NCBI GenBank assembly: GCA_963682025.1
Contig: OY821519.1
Coordinates: forward strand, 157,719,082 to 157,783,081
Direction: 5' to 3'
Length of the DNA: 64,000 bases
Origin: Cordilura impudica
Lineage: Eukaryota > Arthropoda > Insecta > Diptera > Scathophagidae
The notes under the pieces are model-generated. The model saw only the letters and a list, made by a program, of their open reading frames with translations. It was not told the DNA's origin and searched no databases. Positions 1-14,140 of the stretch are shown here, in pieces (within the stretch, counting starts at the first letter, position 1; each line of letters opens with the position of its first letter). Made by a program: the position numbers and the translations under genes.

Positions 1-3000
1 AAATTAAAATTAAATTAAAATTAAAATTAAAATTAAATTAAAATTAAAATTAAAATTAAAATTAAAATTAAAATTAAAATTAAAATTAAAATAAAATTAA
101 AATTAAAATTAAAATTAAAATTAAAATTAAAATTAAATTAAAATTAAAATTAAATTAAAATTAAAATTAAAATTAAAATTAAAATTAAATTAAAATTAAA
201 ATTAAAATTAAAATTAAAATTAAAATTAAATTAAAATTAAAATTAAATTAAAATTAAAATTAAATTAAAATTAAAATTAAATTAAAATTAAAATTAAAAT
301 TAAAATTAAAATTAAAATTAAAATTAAAATAAAATAAAATTAAAATTAAAATTAAAATTAAAATTAAAATTAAAATTAAAATTAAAATTAAAATTAAAAT
401 TAAAATTAAAATTAAATTAAAAAATTAAAATTAAAATTAAAATTAAAATTAAAATTAAAATTAAAATTAAAATTAAAATAAAATTAAAATTAAATAAAAT
501 AAAATTAAAATTAAAATTAAATTAAAATTAAAATTTAAAATTAAAATTAAAATTAAAATTAAAATTAAAATTAAAATTAAAATTAAAATTAAAATTAAAT
601 TAAAATTAAAATTAAAATTAAAATTAAATTAAAATTAAAATTAAAATTAAAATTAAAATTAAAATTAAAATTAAAATTAAAATTTAAATTAAAATTAAAA
701 TTAAAATTAAAATTAAATTTAAAATTAAAATTAAAATTAAAATTAAAATTAAAATTAAAATTAAATTAAAATTAAAATTAAAATTAAAATTAAAATTAAA
801 ATTAAAATTAAAATTAAAATTAAATTAAAATTAAAATTAAAATTAAAATTAAAATTAAAATTAAATTAAAATTAAATTAAAATTAAAAATAAAAATTAAA
901 ATTAAAATTAAATTAAAATTAAAATTAAAATTAAAATTAAAATTAAAATTAAAATTAAATTAAAATTAAATTAAATTAAATTAAAAATTAAAATTAAAAT
1001 TAAAATTAAATTAAAATTAAAATTAAAATTAAAATTAAAATTAAAATTAAAATTAAAATTAAAATTAAAATTAAAATTAAATTAAAATTAATTAAAATTA
1101 AAATTAAAATTAAATTTATTAAATTAAATTAAAATAAAATTAAAAATTAAAATTTAAAATAATTAAATTAAATTAAAAAAAATTAAATTAAAATTAAAAA
1201 TTAAAATTAAAATTAAAATAAAATTAAATTAAAATTAAAAATTAAAATTAAAATTAAAATTAAATTTAAAATTAAAAAATTAAAATAAAATTAAAATTAA
1301 AATTAAATTAAAATTAAAATTAAAATTAAATTTAATTTAAAATTAAAATTAAAATTAAATTTAAAATTAAATTAAAATTAAAATTAAAAAAAATTAAATT
1401 AAAATTAAAATTAAAATTAAAATTAAATTTAAAATTAAAATTAAAATTAAAATTAAAATTAAAATTAAAATTAAAATTAAAATTAAAATTAAAATTAAAA
1501 TTAAAATTAAAATAAAATTAAAATTAAAATTAAAATTAAAATTAAAATTAAAATTAAAATTAAAATTAAAATTAAAATTAAAATTTAAAATTAAAATTAA
1601 AATTAAAATTAAAATTAAAATTAAAATTAAAATTAAAATTAAAATTAAAATTAAAATTAAAATTAAAATTAAATTAAAATTAAAATTAAAATTAAAATTA
1701 AAATTAAAATTAAATTTAAAATTAAAATTAAAATTAAAATTAATTAAAATTAAAATTAAATTAAAATTAAAATAAAATTAAAATTAAAATTAAATTAAAA
1801 TTAAAATTAAAATTAAAATTAAAATTAAAATTAAATTAAAATTAAAATTAAAATTAAAAATAAAATTAAAATTAAATAATTAAAATTAAAATTAAAATTA
1901 AAATTAAAATTATTAAAATTAAAATTAAAATTAAAATTAAAATTAAAAATAAAATTAAAATAAAATTAAAATTAAAATTAAATTAAAATTAAAATTAAAA
2001 TTAAAATTAAAATTAAAATTAAAATTAAAATTAAAATTAAAATTAAAATTAAAATTAAAATTAAAATTAAAATTAAAATTAAAATTTAAAATTAAAATTA
2101 AAATTAAAATTAAAATTAAAATTAAAAATTAAAATTAAAATTAAAATTAAAATTAAAATTAAAATTAAAATTAAAATTAAAATTAAAATTAAAATTAAAA
2201 TTAAAATTAAAATTAAAATTAAAATTAAAATTAAAATTAAAATTAAAATTAAAATTAAAATTAAATTAAAATTAAAATTAAAATTAAAATTAAAATTAAA
2301 ATTAAAATTAAAATTAAAATTAAAATTAAAATTAAAATTAAAATTAAAATTAAAATTAAAATTAAAATTAAAATTAAAATTAAAATTAAAATTAAAATTA
2401 AAATTAAATTAAAATTAAAATTAAAATTAAAATTAAAATAAAATTAAAATTAAAATTAAAATTAAAATTAAAATTAAAATTAAAATTAAAATTAAAATTA
2501 AAATTAAAATTAAAATTAAAAAAAATAAAATTAAATTAAAATTAAAATTAAAATTAAAATTAAAATTAAAATTAAAATTAAAATTAAAATTAAAATTAAA
2601 ATTAAAATTAAAATTAAAATTAAAATTAAAATTAAAATTAAAATTAAAATTAAAATTAAAATTAAAATTAAAATTAAAATTAAAATTAAAATTAAAATTA
2701 AAATTAAAATTAAAATTAAAATTAAAATTAAAATTAAAATTAAAATTAAAATTAAAATTAAAATTAAATTAAAATTAAAATTAAAATTAAAATTAAAATT
2801 AAAATTAAAATTAAAATTAAAATTAAAATTAAAATTAAAATTAAAATTAAATTAAAATTAAAATTAAAAATTAAAATTAAAATTAAAATTAAAATTAAAA
2901 TTAAAATTAAAATTAAAATTAAAATTAAAATTAAAATTAAAATTAAAATTAAAATTAAAATTAAAATTAAAATTAAAATTAAAATTAAAATTAAAATTAA

Positions 3001-6000
3001 AATTAAAATTAAAATTAAAATTAAATTAAAATTAAAATTAAAATTAAAATTAAAATTAAAATTAAAATTAAAATTAAAATTAAAATTAAAATTAAAATTA
3101 AAATTAAATTAAAATTAAAATTAAAATTAAAATTAAAAATTAAAATTAAAATTAAAATTAAAATTAAAATTAATTAAAATTAAAATTAAAATTAAAATTA
3201 AAATTAAAATTAAATTAAAATTAAAATTAAAATTAAAATTAAAAATTAAAATTAAAATTAAAATTAAAATTAAAATTAAAATTAAAATTAAAATTAAAAT
3301 TAAAATTAAAATTAAAATTAAAATTAAAATTAAAATTAAAATTAAAATTAAAATTAAAATTAAAATTAAAATTAAAATTAAAATTAAAATAAAATTAAAA
3401 TTAAAATTAAATTAAAATTAAAATTAAAATTAAAATTAAAATTAAAATTAAAATTAAAATTAAAATTAAAATTAAAATTAAAATTAAAATTAAAATTAAA
3501 ATTAAAATTAAAATTAAAATTAAAATTAAAATTAAAATTAAAATTAAAATTAAAATTAAAATTAAAATTAAAATTAAAATTAAAATTAAAATTAAAATTA
3601 AAATTAAAATTAAAATTAAAATTAAAATTAAAATTAAAATTAAAATTAAAATTAAAATTAAAATTAAAATTAAAATTAAAATTAAAATTAAAATAAATTA
3701 AAATTAAAATTAAAATTAAAATTAAAATTAAAATTAAAATTAAAATTAAAATTAAAATTAAAATTAAAATTAAAATTAAAATTAAAATTAAAATTAAAAT
3801 TAAAATTAAAATTAAAATTAAAATTAAATTAAAATTAAAATTAAATTAAAATTAAAATTAAAATTAAAATTAAAATTAAAATTAAAATTAAAATTAAAAT
3901 TAAAATTAAAATTAAAATTAAAATTAAAATTAAAATTAAAATTAAAATTAAAATTAAAATTAAAATTAAAATTAAAATTAAAATTAAAATTAAAATTAAA
4001 ATTAAAATTAAAATTAAAATTAAAATTAAAATTAAAATTAAAATTAAAATTAAAATTAAAATTAAAATTAAAATTAAAATTAAAATTAAAATTAAAATTA
4101 AAATTAAAATTAAAATTAAAATTAAAATTAAAATTAAAATTAAAATTAAAATTAAAATTAAAATTAAAATTAAAATTAAATTAAAATTAAAATAAAATTA
4201 AAATTAAAATTAAAATTAAAATTAAAATTAAAATTAAAATAAAATTAAAATTAAAATTAAAATTAAAATTAAAATTAAAATTAAATTAAAATTAAAATTA
4301 AAATTAAAATTAAAATTAAAATTAAAATTAAAATTAAAATTAAAATTAAAATTAAAATTAAAATTAAAATTAAAATTAAAATTAAAATTAAAATTAAAAT
4401 TAAAATTAAAATTAAATTAAAATTAAAATTAAAATTAAAATTAAAATTAAAATTAAAATTAAAATTAAAATTAAAATTAAAATTAAAATTAAAATTAAAA
4501 TTAAAATTAAAATTAAAATTAAAATTAAAATTAAAATTAAAATTAAAATTAAAATTAAAATTAAAATTAAAATTAAAATTAAAATTAAAATTAAAATTAA
4601 AATTAAAATTAAAATTAAAATTAAAATTAAAATTAAAATTAAAATAAAATTAAAATTAAAATTAAAATTAAAATTAAAATTAAAATTAAAATTAAAATTA
4701 AAATTAAAATTAAAATTAAAATTAAAATTAAAATTAAAATTAAAATTAAAATTAAAATTAAAATTAAAATTAAAATTAAAATTAAAATTAAAATTAAAAT
4801 TAAAATTAAAATTAAAATTAAAATTAAAATTAAAATTAAAATTAAAATTAAAATTAAAATTAAAATTAAAATTAAAATTAAAATTAAAATTAAAATTAAA
4901 ATTAAAATTAAAATTAAAATTAAAATTAAAATTAAAATTAAAATTAAAATTAAAATTAAAATTAAAATTAAAATTAAAATTAAAATTAAAATTAAAATTA
5001 AAATTAAAATTAAAATTAAAATTAAAATTAAAATTAAAATTAAAATTAAAATTAAAATTAAAATTAAAATTAAAATTAAAATTAAAATTAAAATTAAAAT
5101 TAAAATTAAAATTAAAATTAAAATTAAAATTAAAATTAAAATTAAAATTAAAATTAAAATTAAAATTAAAATTAAAATTAAAATTAAAATTAAAATTAAA
5201 ATTAAAATTAAAATTAAAATTAAAATTAAAATTAAAATTAAAATTAAAATTAAAATTAAAATTAAAATTAAAATTAAAATTAAAATTAAAATTAAAATTA
5301 AAATTAAAATTAAAATTAAAATTAAAATTAAAATTAAAATTAAAATTAAAATTAAAATTAAAATTAAAATTAAAATTAAAATTAAAATTAAAATTAAAAT
5401 TAAAATTAAAATTAAAATTAAAATTAAAATTAAAATTAAAATTAAAATTAAAATTAAAATTAAAATTAAAATTAAAATTAAAATTAAAATTAAAATTAAA
5501 ATTAAAATTAAAATTAAAATTAAAATTAAAATTAAAATTAAAATTAAAATTAAAATTAAAATTAAAATTAAAATTAAAATTAAAATTAAAATTAAAATTA
5601 AAATTAAAATTAAAATTAAAATTAAAATTAAAATTAAAATTAAAATTAAAATTAAAATTAAAATTAAAATTAAAATTAAAATTAAAATTAAAATTAAAAT
5701 TAAAATTAAAATTAAAATTAAAATTAAAATTAAAATTAAAATTAAAATTAAAATTAAAATTAAAATTAAAATTAAAATTAAAATTAAAATTAAAATTAAA
5801 ATTAAAATTAAAATTAAAATTAAAATTAAAATTAAAATTAAAATTAAAATTAAAATTAAAATTAAAATTAAAATTAAAATTAAAATTAAAATTAAAATTA
5901 AAATTAAAATTAAAATTAAAATTAAAATTAAAATTAAAATTAAAATTAAAATTAAAATTAAAATTAAAATTAAAATTAAAATTAAAATTAAAATTAAAAT

Positions 6001-9000
6001 TAAAATTAAAATTAAAATTAAAATTAAAATTAAAATTAAAATTAAAATTAAAATTAAAATTAAAATTAAAATTAAAATTAAAATTAAAATTAAAATTAAA
6101 ATTAAAATTAAAATTAAAATTAAAATTAAAATTAAAATTAAAATTAAAATTAAAATTAAAATTAAAATTAAAATTAAAATTAAAATTAAAATTAAAATTA
6201 AAATTAAAATTAAAATTAAAATTAAAATTAAAATTAAAATTAAAATTAAAATTAAAATTAAAATTAAAATTAAAATTAAAATTAAAATTAAAATTAAAAT
6301 TAAAATTAAAATTAAAATTAAAATTAAAATTAAAATTAAAATTAAAATTAAAATTAAAATTAAAATTAAAATTAAAATTAAAATTAAAATTAAAATTAAA
6401 ATTAAAATTAAAATTAAAATTAAAATTAAAATTAAAATTAAAATTAAAATTAAAATTAAAATTAAAATTAAAATTAAAATTAAAATTAAAATTAAAATTA
6501 AAATTAAAATTAAAATTAAAATTAAAATTAAAATTAAAATTAAAATTAAAATTAAAATTAAAATTAAAATTAAAATTAAAATTAAAATTAAAATTAAAAT
6601 TAAAATTAAAATTAAAATTAAAATTAAAATTAAAATTAAAATTAAAATTAAAATTAAAATTAAAATTAAAATTAAAATTAAAATTAAAATTAAAATTAAA
6701 ATTAAAATTAAAATTAAAATTAAAATTAAAATTAAAATTAAAATTAAAATTAAAATTAAAATTAAAATTAAAATTAAAATTAAAATTAAAATTAAAATTA
6801 AAATTAAAATTAAAATTAAAATTAAAATTAAAATTAAAATTAAAATTAAAATTAAAATTAAAATTAAAATTAAAATTAAAATTAAAATTAAAATTAAAAT
6901 TAAAATTAAAATTAAAATTAAAATTAAAATTAAAATTAAAATTAAAATTAAAATTAAAATTAAAATTAAAATTAAAATTAAAATTAAAATTAAAATTAAA
7001 ATTAAAATTAAAATTAAAATTAAAATTAAAATTAAAATTAAAATTAAAATTAAAATTAAAATTAAAATTAAAATTAAAATTAAAATTAAAATTAAAATTA
7101 AAATTAAAATTAAAATTAAAATTAAAATTAAAATTAAAATTAAAATTAAAATTAAAATTAAAATTAAAATTAAAATTAAAATTAAAATTAAAATTAAAAT
7201 TAAAATTAAAATTAAAATTAAAATTAAAATTAAAATTAAAATTAAAATTAAAATTAAAATTAAAATTAAAATTAAAATTAAAATTAAAATTAAAATTAAA
7301 ATTAAAATTAAAATTAAAATTAAAATTAAAATTAAAATTAAAATTAAAATTAAAATTAAAATTAAAATTAAAATTAAAATTAAAATTAAAATTAAAATTA
7401 AAATTAAAATTAAAATTAAAATTAAAATTAAAATTAAAATTAAAATTAAAATTAAAATTAAAATTAAAATTAAAATTAAAATTAAAATTAAAATTAAAAT
7501 TAAAATTAAAATTAAAATTAAAATTAAAATTAAAATTAAAATTAAAATTAAAATTAAAATTAAAATTAAAATTAAAATTAAAATTAAAATTAAAATTAAA
7601 ATTAAAATTAAAATTAAAATTAAAATTAAAATTAAAATTAAAATTAAAATTAAAATTAAAATTAAAATTAAAATTAAAATTAAAATTAAAATTAAAATTA
7701 AAATTAAAATTAAAATTAAAATTAAAATTAAAATTAAAATTAAAATTAAAATTAAAATTAAAATTAAAATTAAAATTAAAATTAAAATTAAAATTAAAAT
7801 TAAAATTAAAATTAAAATTAAAATTAAAATTAAAATTAAAATTAAAATTAAAATTAAAATTAAAATTAAAATTAAAATTAAAATTAAAATTAAAATTAAA
7901 ATTAAAATTAAAATTAAAATTAAAATTAAAATTAAAATTAAAATTAAAATTAAAATTAAAATTAAAATTAAAATTAAAATTAAAATTAAAATTAAAATTA
8001 AAATTAAAATTAAAATTAAAATTAAAATTAAAATTAAAATTAAAATTAAAATTAAAATTAAAATTAAAATTAAAATTAAAATTAAAATTAAAATTAAAAT
8101 TAAAATTAAAATTAAAATTAAAATTAAAATTAAAATTAAAATTAAAATTAAAATTAAAATTAAAATTAAAATTAAAATTAAAATTAAAATTAAAATTAAA
8201 ATTAAAATTAAAATTAAAATTAAAATTAAAATTAAAATTAAAATTAAAATTAAAATTAAAATTAAAATTAAAATTAAAATTAAAATTAAAATTAAAATTA
8301 AAATTAAAATTAAAATTAAAATTAAAATTAAAATTAAAATTAAAATTAAAATTAAAATTAAAATTAAAATTAAAATTAAAATTAAAATTAAAATTAAAAT
8401 TAAAATTAAAATTAAAATTAAAATTAAAATTAAAATTAAAATTAAAATTAAAATTAAAATTAAAATTAAAATTAAAATTAAAATTAAAATTAAAATTAAA
8501 ATTAAAATTAAAATTAAAATTAAAATTAAAATTAAAATTAAAATTAAAATTAAAATTAAAATTAAAATTAAAATTAAAATTAAAATTAAAATTAAAATTA
8601 AAATTAAAATTAAAATTAAAATTAAAATTAAAATTAAAATTAAAATTAAAATTAAAATTAAAATTAAAATTAAAATTAAAATTAAAATTAAAATTAAAAT
8701 TAAAATTAAAATTAAAATTAAAATTAAAATTAAAATTAAAATTAAAATTAAAATTAAAATTAAAATTAAAATTAAAATTAAAATTAAAATTAAAATTAAA
8801 ATTAAAATTAAAATTAAAATTAAAATTAAAATTAAAATTAAAATTAAAATTAAAATTAAAATTAAAATTAAAATTAAAATTAAAATTAAAATTAAAATTA
8901 AAATTAAAATTAAAATTAAAATTAAAATTAAAATTAAAATTAAAATTAAAATTAAAATTAAAATTAAAATTAAAATTAAAATTAAAATTAAAATTAAAAT

Positions 9001-12000
9001 TAAAATTAAAATTAAAATTAAAATTAAAATTAAAATTAAAATTAAAATTAAAATTAAAATTAAAATTAAAATTAAAATTAAAATTAAAATTAAAATTAAA
9101 ATTAAAATTAAAATTAAAATTAAAATTAAAATTAAAATTAAAATTAAAATTAAAATTAAAATTAAAATTAAAATTAAAATTAAAATTAAAATTAAAATTA
9201 AAATTAAAATTAAAATTAAAATTAAAATTAAAATTAAAATTAAAATTAAAATTAAAATTAAAATTAAAATTAAAATTAAAATTAAAATTAAAATTAAAAT
9301 TAAAATTAAAATTAAAATTAAAATTAAAATTAAAATTAAAATTAAAATTAAAATTAAAATTAAAATTAAAATTAAAATTAAAATTAAAATTAAAATTAAA
9401 ATTAAAATTAAAATTAAAATTAAAATTAAAATTAAAATTAAAATTAAAATTAAAATTAAAATTAAAATTAAAATTAAAATTAAAATTAAAATTAAAATTA
9501 AAATTAAAATTAAAATTAAAATTAAAATTAAAATTAAAATTAAAATTAAAATTAAAATTAAAATTAAAATTAAAATTAAAATTAAAATTAAAATTAAAAT
9601 TAAAATTAAAATTAAAATTAAAATTAAAATTAAAATTAAAATTAAAATTAAAATTAAAATTAAAATTAAAATTAAAATTAAAATTAAAATTAAAATTAAA
9701 ATTAAAATTAAAATTAAAATTAAAATTAAAATTAAAATTAAAATTAAAATTAAAATTAAAATTAAAATTAAAATTAAAATTAAAATTAAAATTAAAATTA
9801 AAATTAAAATTAAAATTAAAATTAAAATTAAAATTAAAATTAAAATTAAAATTAAAATTAAAATTAAAATTAAAATTAAAATTAAAATTAAAATTAAAAT
9901 TAAAATTAAAATTAAAATTAAAATTAAAATTAAAATTAAAATTAAAATTAAAATTAAAATTAAAATTAAAATTAAAATTAAAATTAAAATTAAAATTAAA
10001 ATTAAAATTAAAATTAAAATTAAAATTAAAATTAAAATTAAAATTAAAATTAAAATTAAAATTAAAATTAAAATTAAAATTAAAATTAAAATTAAAATTA
10101 AAATTAAAATTAAAATTAAAATTAAAATTAAAATTAAAATTAAAATTAAAATTAAAATTAAAATTAAAATTAAAATTAAAATTAAAATTAAAATTAAAAT
10201 TAAAATTAAAATTAAAATTAAAATTAAAATTAAAATTAAAATTAAAATTAAAATTAAAATTAAAATTAAAATTAAAATTAAAATTAAAATTAAAATTAAA
10301 ATTAAAATTAAAATTAAAATTAAAATTAAAATTAAAATTAAAATTAAAATTAAAATTAAAATTAAAATTAAAATTAAAATTAAAATTAAAATTAAAATTA
10401 AAATTAAAATTAAAATTAAAATTAAAATTAAAATTAAAATTAAAATTAAAATTAAAATTAAAATTAAAATTAAAATTAAAATTAAAATTAAAATTAAAAT
10501 TAAAATTAAAATTAAAATTAAAATTAAAATTAAAATTAAAATTAAAATTAAAATTAAAATTAAAATTAAAATTAAAATTAAAATTAAAATTAAAATTAAA
10601 ATTAAAATTAAAATTAAAATTAAAATTAAAATTAAAATTAAAATTAAAATTAAAATTAAAATTAAAATTAAAATTAAAATTAAAATTAAAATTAAAATTA
10701 AAATTAAAATTAAAATTAAAATTAAAATTAAAATTAAAATTAAAATTAAAATTAAAATTAAAATTAAAATTAAAATTAAAATTAAAATTAAAATTAAAAT
10801 TAAAATTAAAATTAAAATTAAAATTAAAATTAAAATTAAAATTAAAATTAAAATTAAAATTAAAATTAAAATTAAAATTAAAATTAAAATTAAAATTAAA
10901 ATTAAAATTAAAATTAAAATTAAAATTAAAATTAAAATTAAAATTAAAATTAAAATTAAAATTAAAATTAAAATTAAAATTAAAATTAAAATTAAAATTA
11001 AAATTAAAATTAAAATTAAAATTAAAATTAAAATTAAAATTAAAATTAAAATTAAAATTAAAATTAAAATTAAAATTAAAATTAAAATTAAAATTAAAAT
11101 TAAAATTAAAATTAAAATTAAAATTAAAATTAAAATTAAAATTAAAATTAAAATTAAAATTAAAATTAAAATTAAAATTAAAATTAAAATTAAAATTAAA
11201 ATTAAAATTAAAATTAAAATTAAAATTAAAATTAAAATTAAAATTAAAATTAAAATTAAAATTAAAATTAAAATTAAAATTAAAATTAAAATTAAAATTA
11301 AAATTAAAATTAAAATTAAAATTAAAATTAAAATTAAAATTAAAATTAAAATTAAAATTAAAATTAAAATTAAAATTAAAATTAAAATTAAAATTAAAAT
11401 TAAAATTAAAATTAAAATTAAAATTAAAATTAAAATTAAAATTAAAATTAAAATTAAAATTAAAATTAAAATTAAAATTAAAATTAAAATTAAAATTAAA
11501 ATTAAAATTAAAATTAAAATTAAAATTAAAATTAAAATTAAAATTAAAATTAAAATTAAAATTAAAATTAAAATTAAAATTAAAATTAAAATTAAAATTA
11601 AAATTAAAATTAAAATTAAAATTAAAATTAAAATTAAAATTAAAATTAAAATTAAAATTAAAATTAAAATTAAAATTAAAATTAAAATTAAAATTAAAAT
11701 TAAAATTAAAATTAAAATTAAAATTAAAATTAAAATTAAAATTAAAATTAAAATTAAAATTAAAATTAAAATTAAAATTAAAATTAAAATTAAAATTAAA
11801 ATTAAAATTAAAATTAAAATTAAAATTAAAATTAAAATTAAAATTAAAATTAAAATTAAAATTAAAATTAAAATTAAAATTAAAATTAAAATTAAAATTA
11901 AAATTAAAATTAAAATTAAAATTAAAATTAAAATTAAAATTAAAATTAAAATTAAAATTAAAATTAAAATTAAAATTAAAATTAAAATTAAAATTAAAAT

Positions 12001-12146
12001 TAAAATTAAAATTAAAATTAAAATTAAAATTAAAATTAAAATTAAAATTAAAATTAAAATTAAAATTAAAATTAAAATTAAAATTAAAATTAAAATTAAA
12101 ATTAAAATTAAAATTAAAATTAAAATTAAAATTAAAATTAAAATTA
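1..12146. repeat. (AAAATT)n hexanucleotide satellite array, about 12.1 kb, open at the left edge
   Basis: The stretch is built almost only from the 6-base unit AAAATT (read in + as TTAAAA) and contains no G or C. Two zones differ. From 1 to about 4645 there are many units shortened or lengthened by one or a few bases (AAATT, AAAAATT, AAATTT, AATAAAATT), densest in the first 2 kb. From about 4646 to 12145 the repeat is perfect and in register, about 1,250 identical units. The array ends abruptly at 12146 in a transposase remnant. On the minus strand the perfect part reads as an endless Phe-Asn reading frame, which is a by-product of the 6-base period, not a gene. It is neither TTAGG nor a Drosophila telomere type. 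Its true length is unknown because it leaves the window and because such arrays assemble poorly. Confidence 0.98.
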
Positions 12147-12195
12147 ATGGTCTTTATTTTGGAAATTTGGCATACTAGGCCGTTACATTTTCTTA

Positions 12196-12505
12196 ACAAT
12201 TATGGAGACCCCTTTTGTTAATTAATTTTATAAATTCCAATTGTTCTCTCGATTATATTACTTCCTTTAGCATGAGCTATGTTGTATTTTGATTCCTTAC
12301 TACCAACACCTGCCGATCTAAATAATTTTAAGAGCCACGGCTCTAATGGGTATCCTCCATCTCCCAAAATACGTAAATTGTCATCAAGATGATATTGACT
12401 TTCAAAATACTTTTTAATGTTTGATAGTTTCTAAACATGAGAATCATGACAACTACCAGGATTTACGAATCGTATTCGATCAAGGTGATCACACCCTATT
12501 AAAGA
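12196..12505 (-). pseudogene. PIF/Harbinger transposase C-terminal fragment (degenerate)
   Basis: Read on the minus strand, the stretch keeps the second half of a Harbinger DDE_4 nuclease: a block with RIRFVNPGSCHDSHV (the second catalytic Asp lies in the HDS part), then RILGDGGYPLEPWLL, then IIERTIGIYK, which holds the catalytic Glu. The first Asp and the N-terminus are absent, and there is an in-frame stop after HDSHV and another soon after the Glu. An AG acceptor-like site precedes the first block, so this may have been a last exon. The fragment directly abuts the hexanucleotide satellite; its 3' end is either lost or overrun by the array. It is not closely similar to the complete Harbinger at 57299-60185 (GDGGYPL against GDSAFRL), so it is a different lineage. 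Non-functional. Confidence 0.8.
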
Positions 12506-12529
12506 AACAGTAAACATTAATTTTTTTTT

Positions 12530-14140
12530 TGGAGCAAGTGGAGTTTAGGGGCAACATTCCGCTTTAATTTTTTTTTGGGGGGGTTGGGGTTTTCGGGATG
12601 ATTCTAGGAACATTTTTTCAGCGGTCGAACCTATTTCCCGAATTATGGACTTCCGAAGTTTGACTTGTATATAACTTTGTTATGTTAGCGTTTAAAATTA
12701 AGTTGTTTTTTGCGCGATTTTTCTCAAAATTTTTCGCCGGCGCCGCTGAAAAATAACATGCAAAAAATATATATACACAACAAACATAAAAAATATACAC
12801 AAATATTTTTTTTTTATTTAAGACAAAATAAAGGAACAAAAAACAACTTAATTTTTTAAAGCTAATAGTGCGTTTACAGCTAAGCAATATCTAGTATATA
12901 CGAGATTTCGAGCGAAATATAGCTCATTTTTACAAAACAACATCTAGCTCGCTACTAGATTTGTGCAAAATCTTGTCAAACTTGGACACTACCAAATGAT
13001 ACTACTGTGTTTTTTTAATATTGTAGTAGAAAATTGCAACGCAGTGACTGAAAAATTGACATTTAAAACAAAAACAAAAGCAAACAAGTTGAATAAAAAG
13101 GAAATAAAATATTAATTATAAACAAAAAAAATTACGAATCTTTAATAAAAAAATATTTAGTAATTGAAAATTTATAACATTTTATACTGACATGTGCCCA
13201 TTCCAATCTGCTAAATAATAATTGTGGAAAATGAATTTGTTTTTGCTGTACAAACAACACATTTAACAAATGCAGATTTTTTTTCGCAAAATTCTTATTT
13301 CAGTTTGTGCTTTTTTAATTTTTGAATTTTCCATATTTCCATTTTCCTATTGTTTTGTTTATTTTTGGTATTTCTAGTTTATACATATGTTTTATTTTAA
13401 TCATCTGTTTATTGTTGTGGAAACAAAATCTCAAAAAATGTCAAAAAAGTTAGATGTAAACGGTAAAGATTTTGAAATAGATTTCAACTAAAATCTACTA
13501 GATTTTCCTCAGTGTAAACGCCCTTTAAACAAAATTATGTATTTTACAATGACGATTCAAAATTATATGAATTGAAAAATTTGCCACATTTTTCGAAAAT
13601 GAATAAAAAGGTGTAGCCATTATAAAAAAAAGATATAAAACATTCGAAATACCGTAAAAATGAGTATATATATTTCGAAAAACTAAAAAGTGTAGGTAAA
13701 ATCCCTAATATATCAGGTCCAGAAAGGGTTAAGAGGACAAAATATACATCGAAATGAAGCTAGTTGAGCCAGCTTTTCTTCAGTTTACGTAAAAGCACAC
13801 ATGATATATGTCTATATACGAGATAATTCCATATTTAAGAAAAAACTATTACAAAAAAAAAAAAAAAATTTAAATAGGTTCATAATGGGTTAATGGATTT
13901 CAAATTTAAAAATATTAAATAAAAGGCACTCAAGTAAGCTATCAATTGATATGTACATATATTGCTGAAATCCGATACTAAATAACAAAGTTATATACAA
14001 GTCAATGTCAAAACTTCGGAAGTCCATAACTCGGGAAATAGGTTCGACCGCCGAAAAAAAAATATTTTCCTAGAATCACCCCGAAAACCCCCACCCCCCA
14101 AAATCGGAGCATTGCCCATAAAATCCACTTGTTCCCCTGA
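12530..14140. mobile_element. Inverted-repeat DNA element with about 155-bp arms, non-coding, carrying a nested insertion
   Basis: The left arm (about 12534-12688) and right arm (about 13976-14138) are imperfect inverted copies. Both hold an arm core around 'ttcggaagtccataa', 'ggttcgacc' and 'gattctagga', followed by the G-run/C-run pair (gggggggttgggg on the left, ccccgaaaacccccacccccc on the right). No protein is coded between the arms. The middle contains a second, smaller inverted-repeat element (separate entry), so the original element was probably about 950 bp. I could not settle the exact termini or a target duplication. Family unknown; a non-autonomous DNA transposon or foldback element is the best reading. 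Confidence 0.65.
12867..13524. mobile_element. Nested MITE-like element with GCGTTTACA termini
   Basis: Left end (about 12867-12900) reads agtgcgtttacagctaagca and continues into atctagta. The right end (about 13491-13524) is its imperfect inverted copy, tactagattttcctcagtg then taaacgccct. The roughly 660-bp interior is A+T-rich and non-coding. It sits inside the larger inverted-repeat element at 12530-14140, so it inserted later. The target duplication is uncertain because the flanks are T/A runs. Confidence 0.5.

Noticed and set aside
1..12146. Telomere or subtelomere repeat
   Set aside because: The unit is not TTAGG-like and flies of this group use retrotransposons or complex satellites at telomeres. 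The window continues with ordinary DNA, and nothing shows a chromosome end.
1..12146. CRISPR-like array
   Set aside because: No unique spacers between repeats, and the genome is eukaryotic.
4412..12199. A 2595-residue open frame made of Phe-Asn repeats on the minus strand
   Set aside because: It is the translation of the 6-base satellite. No start context, no G/C, and the other frames are equally regular. No protein gene is supported.
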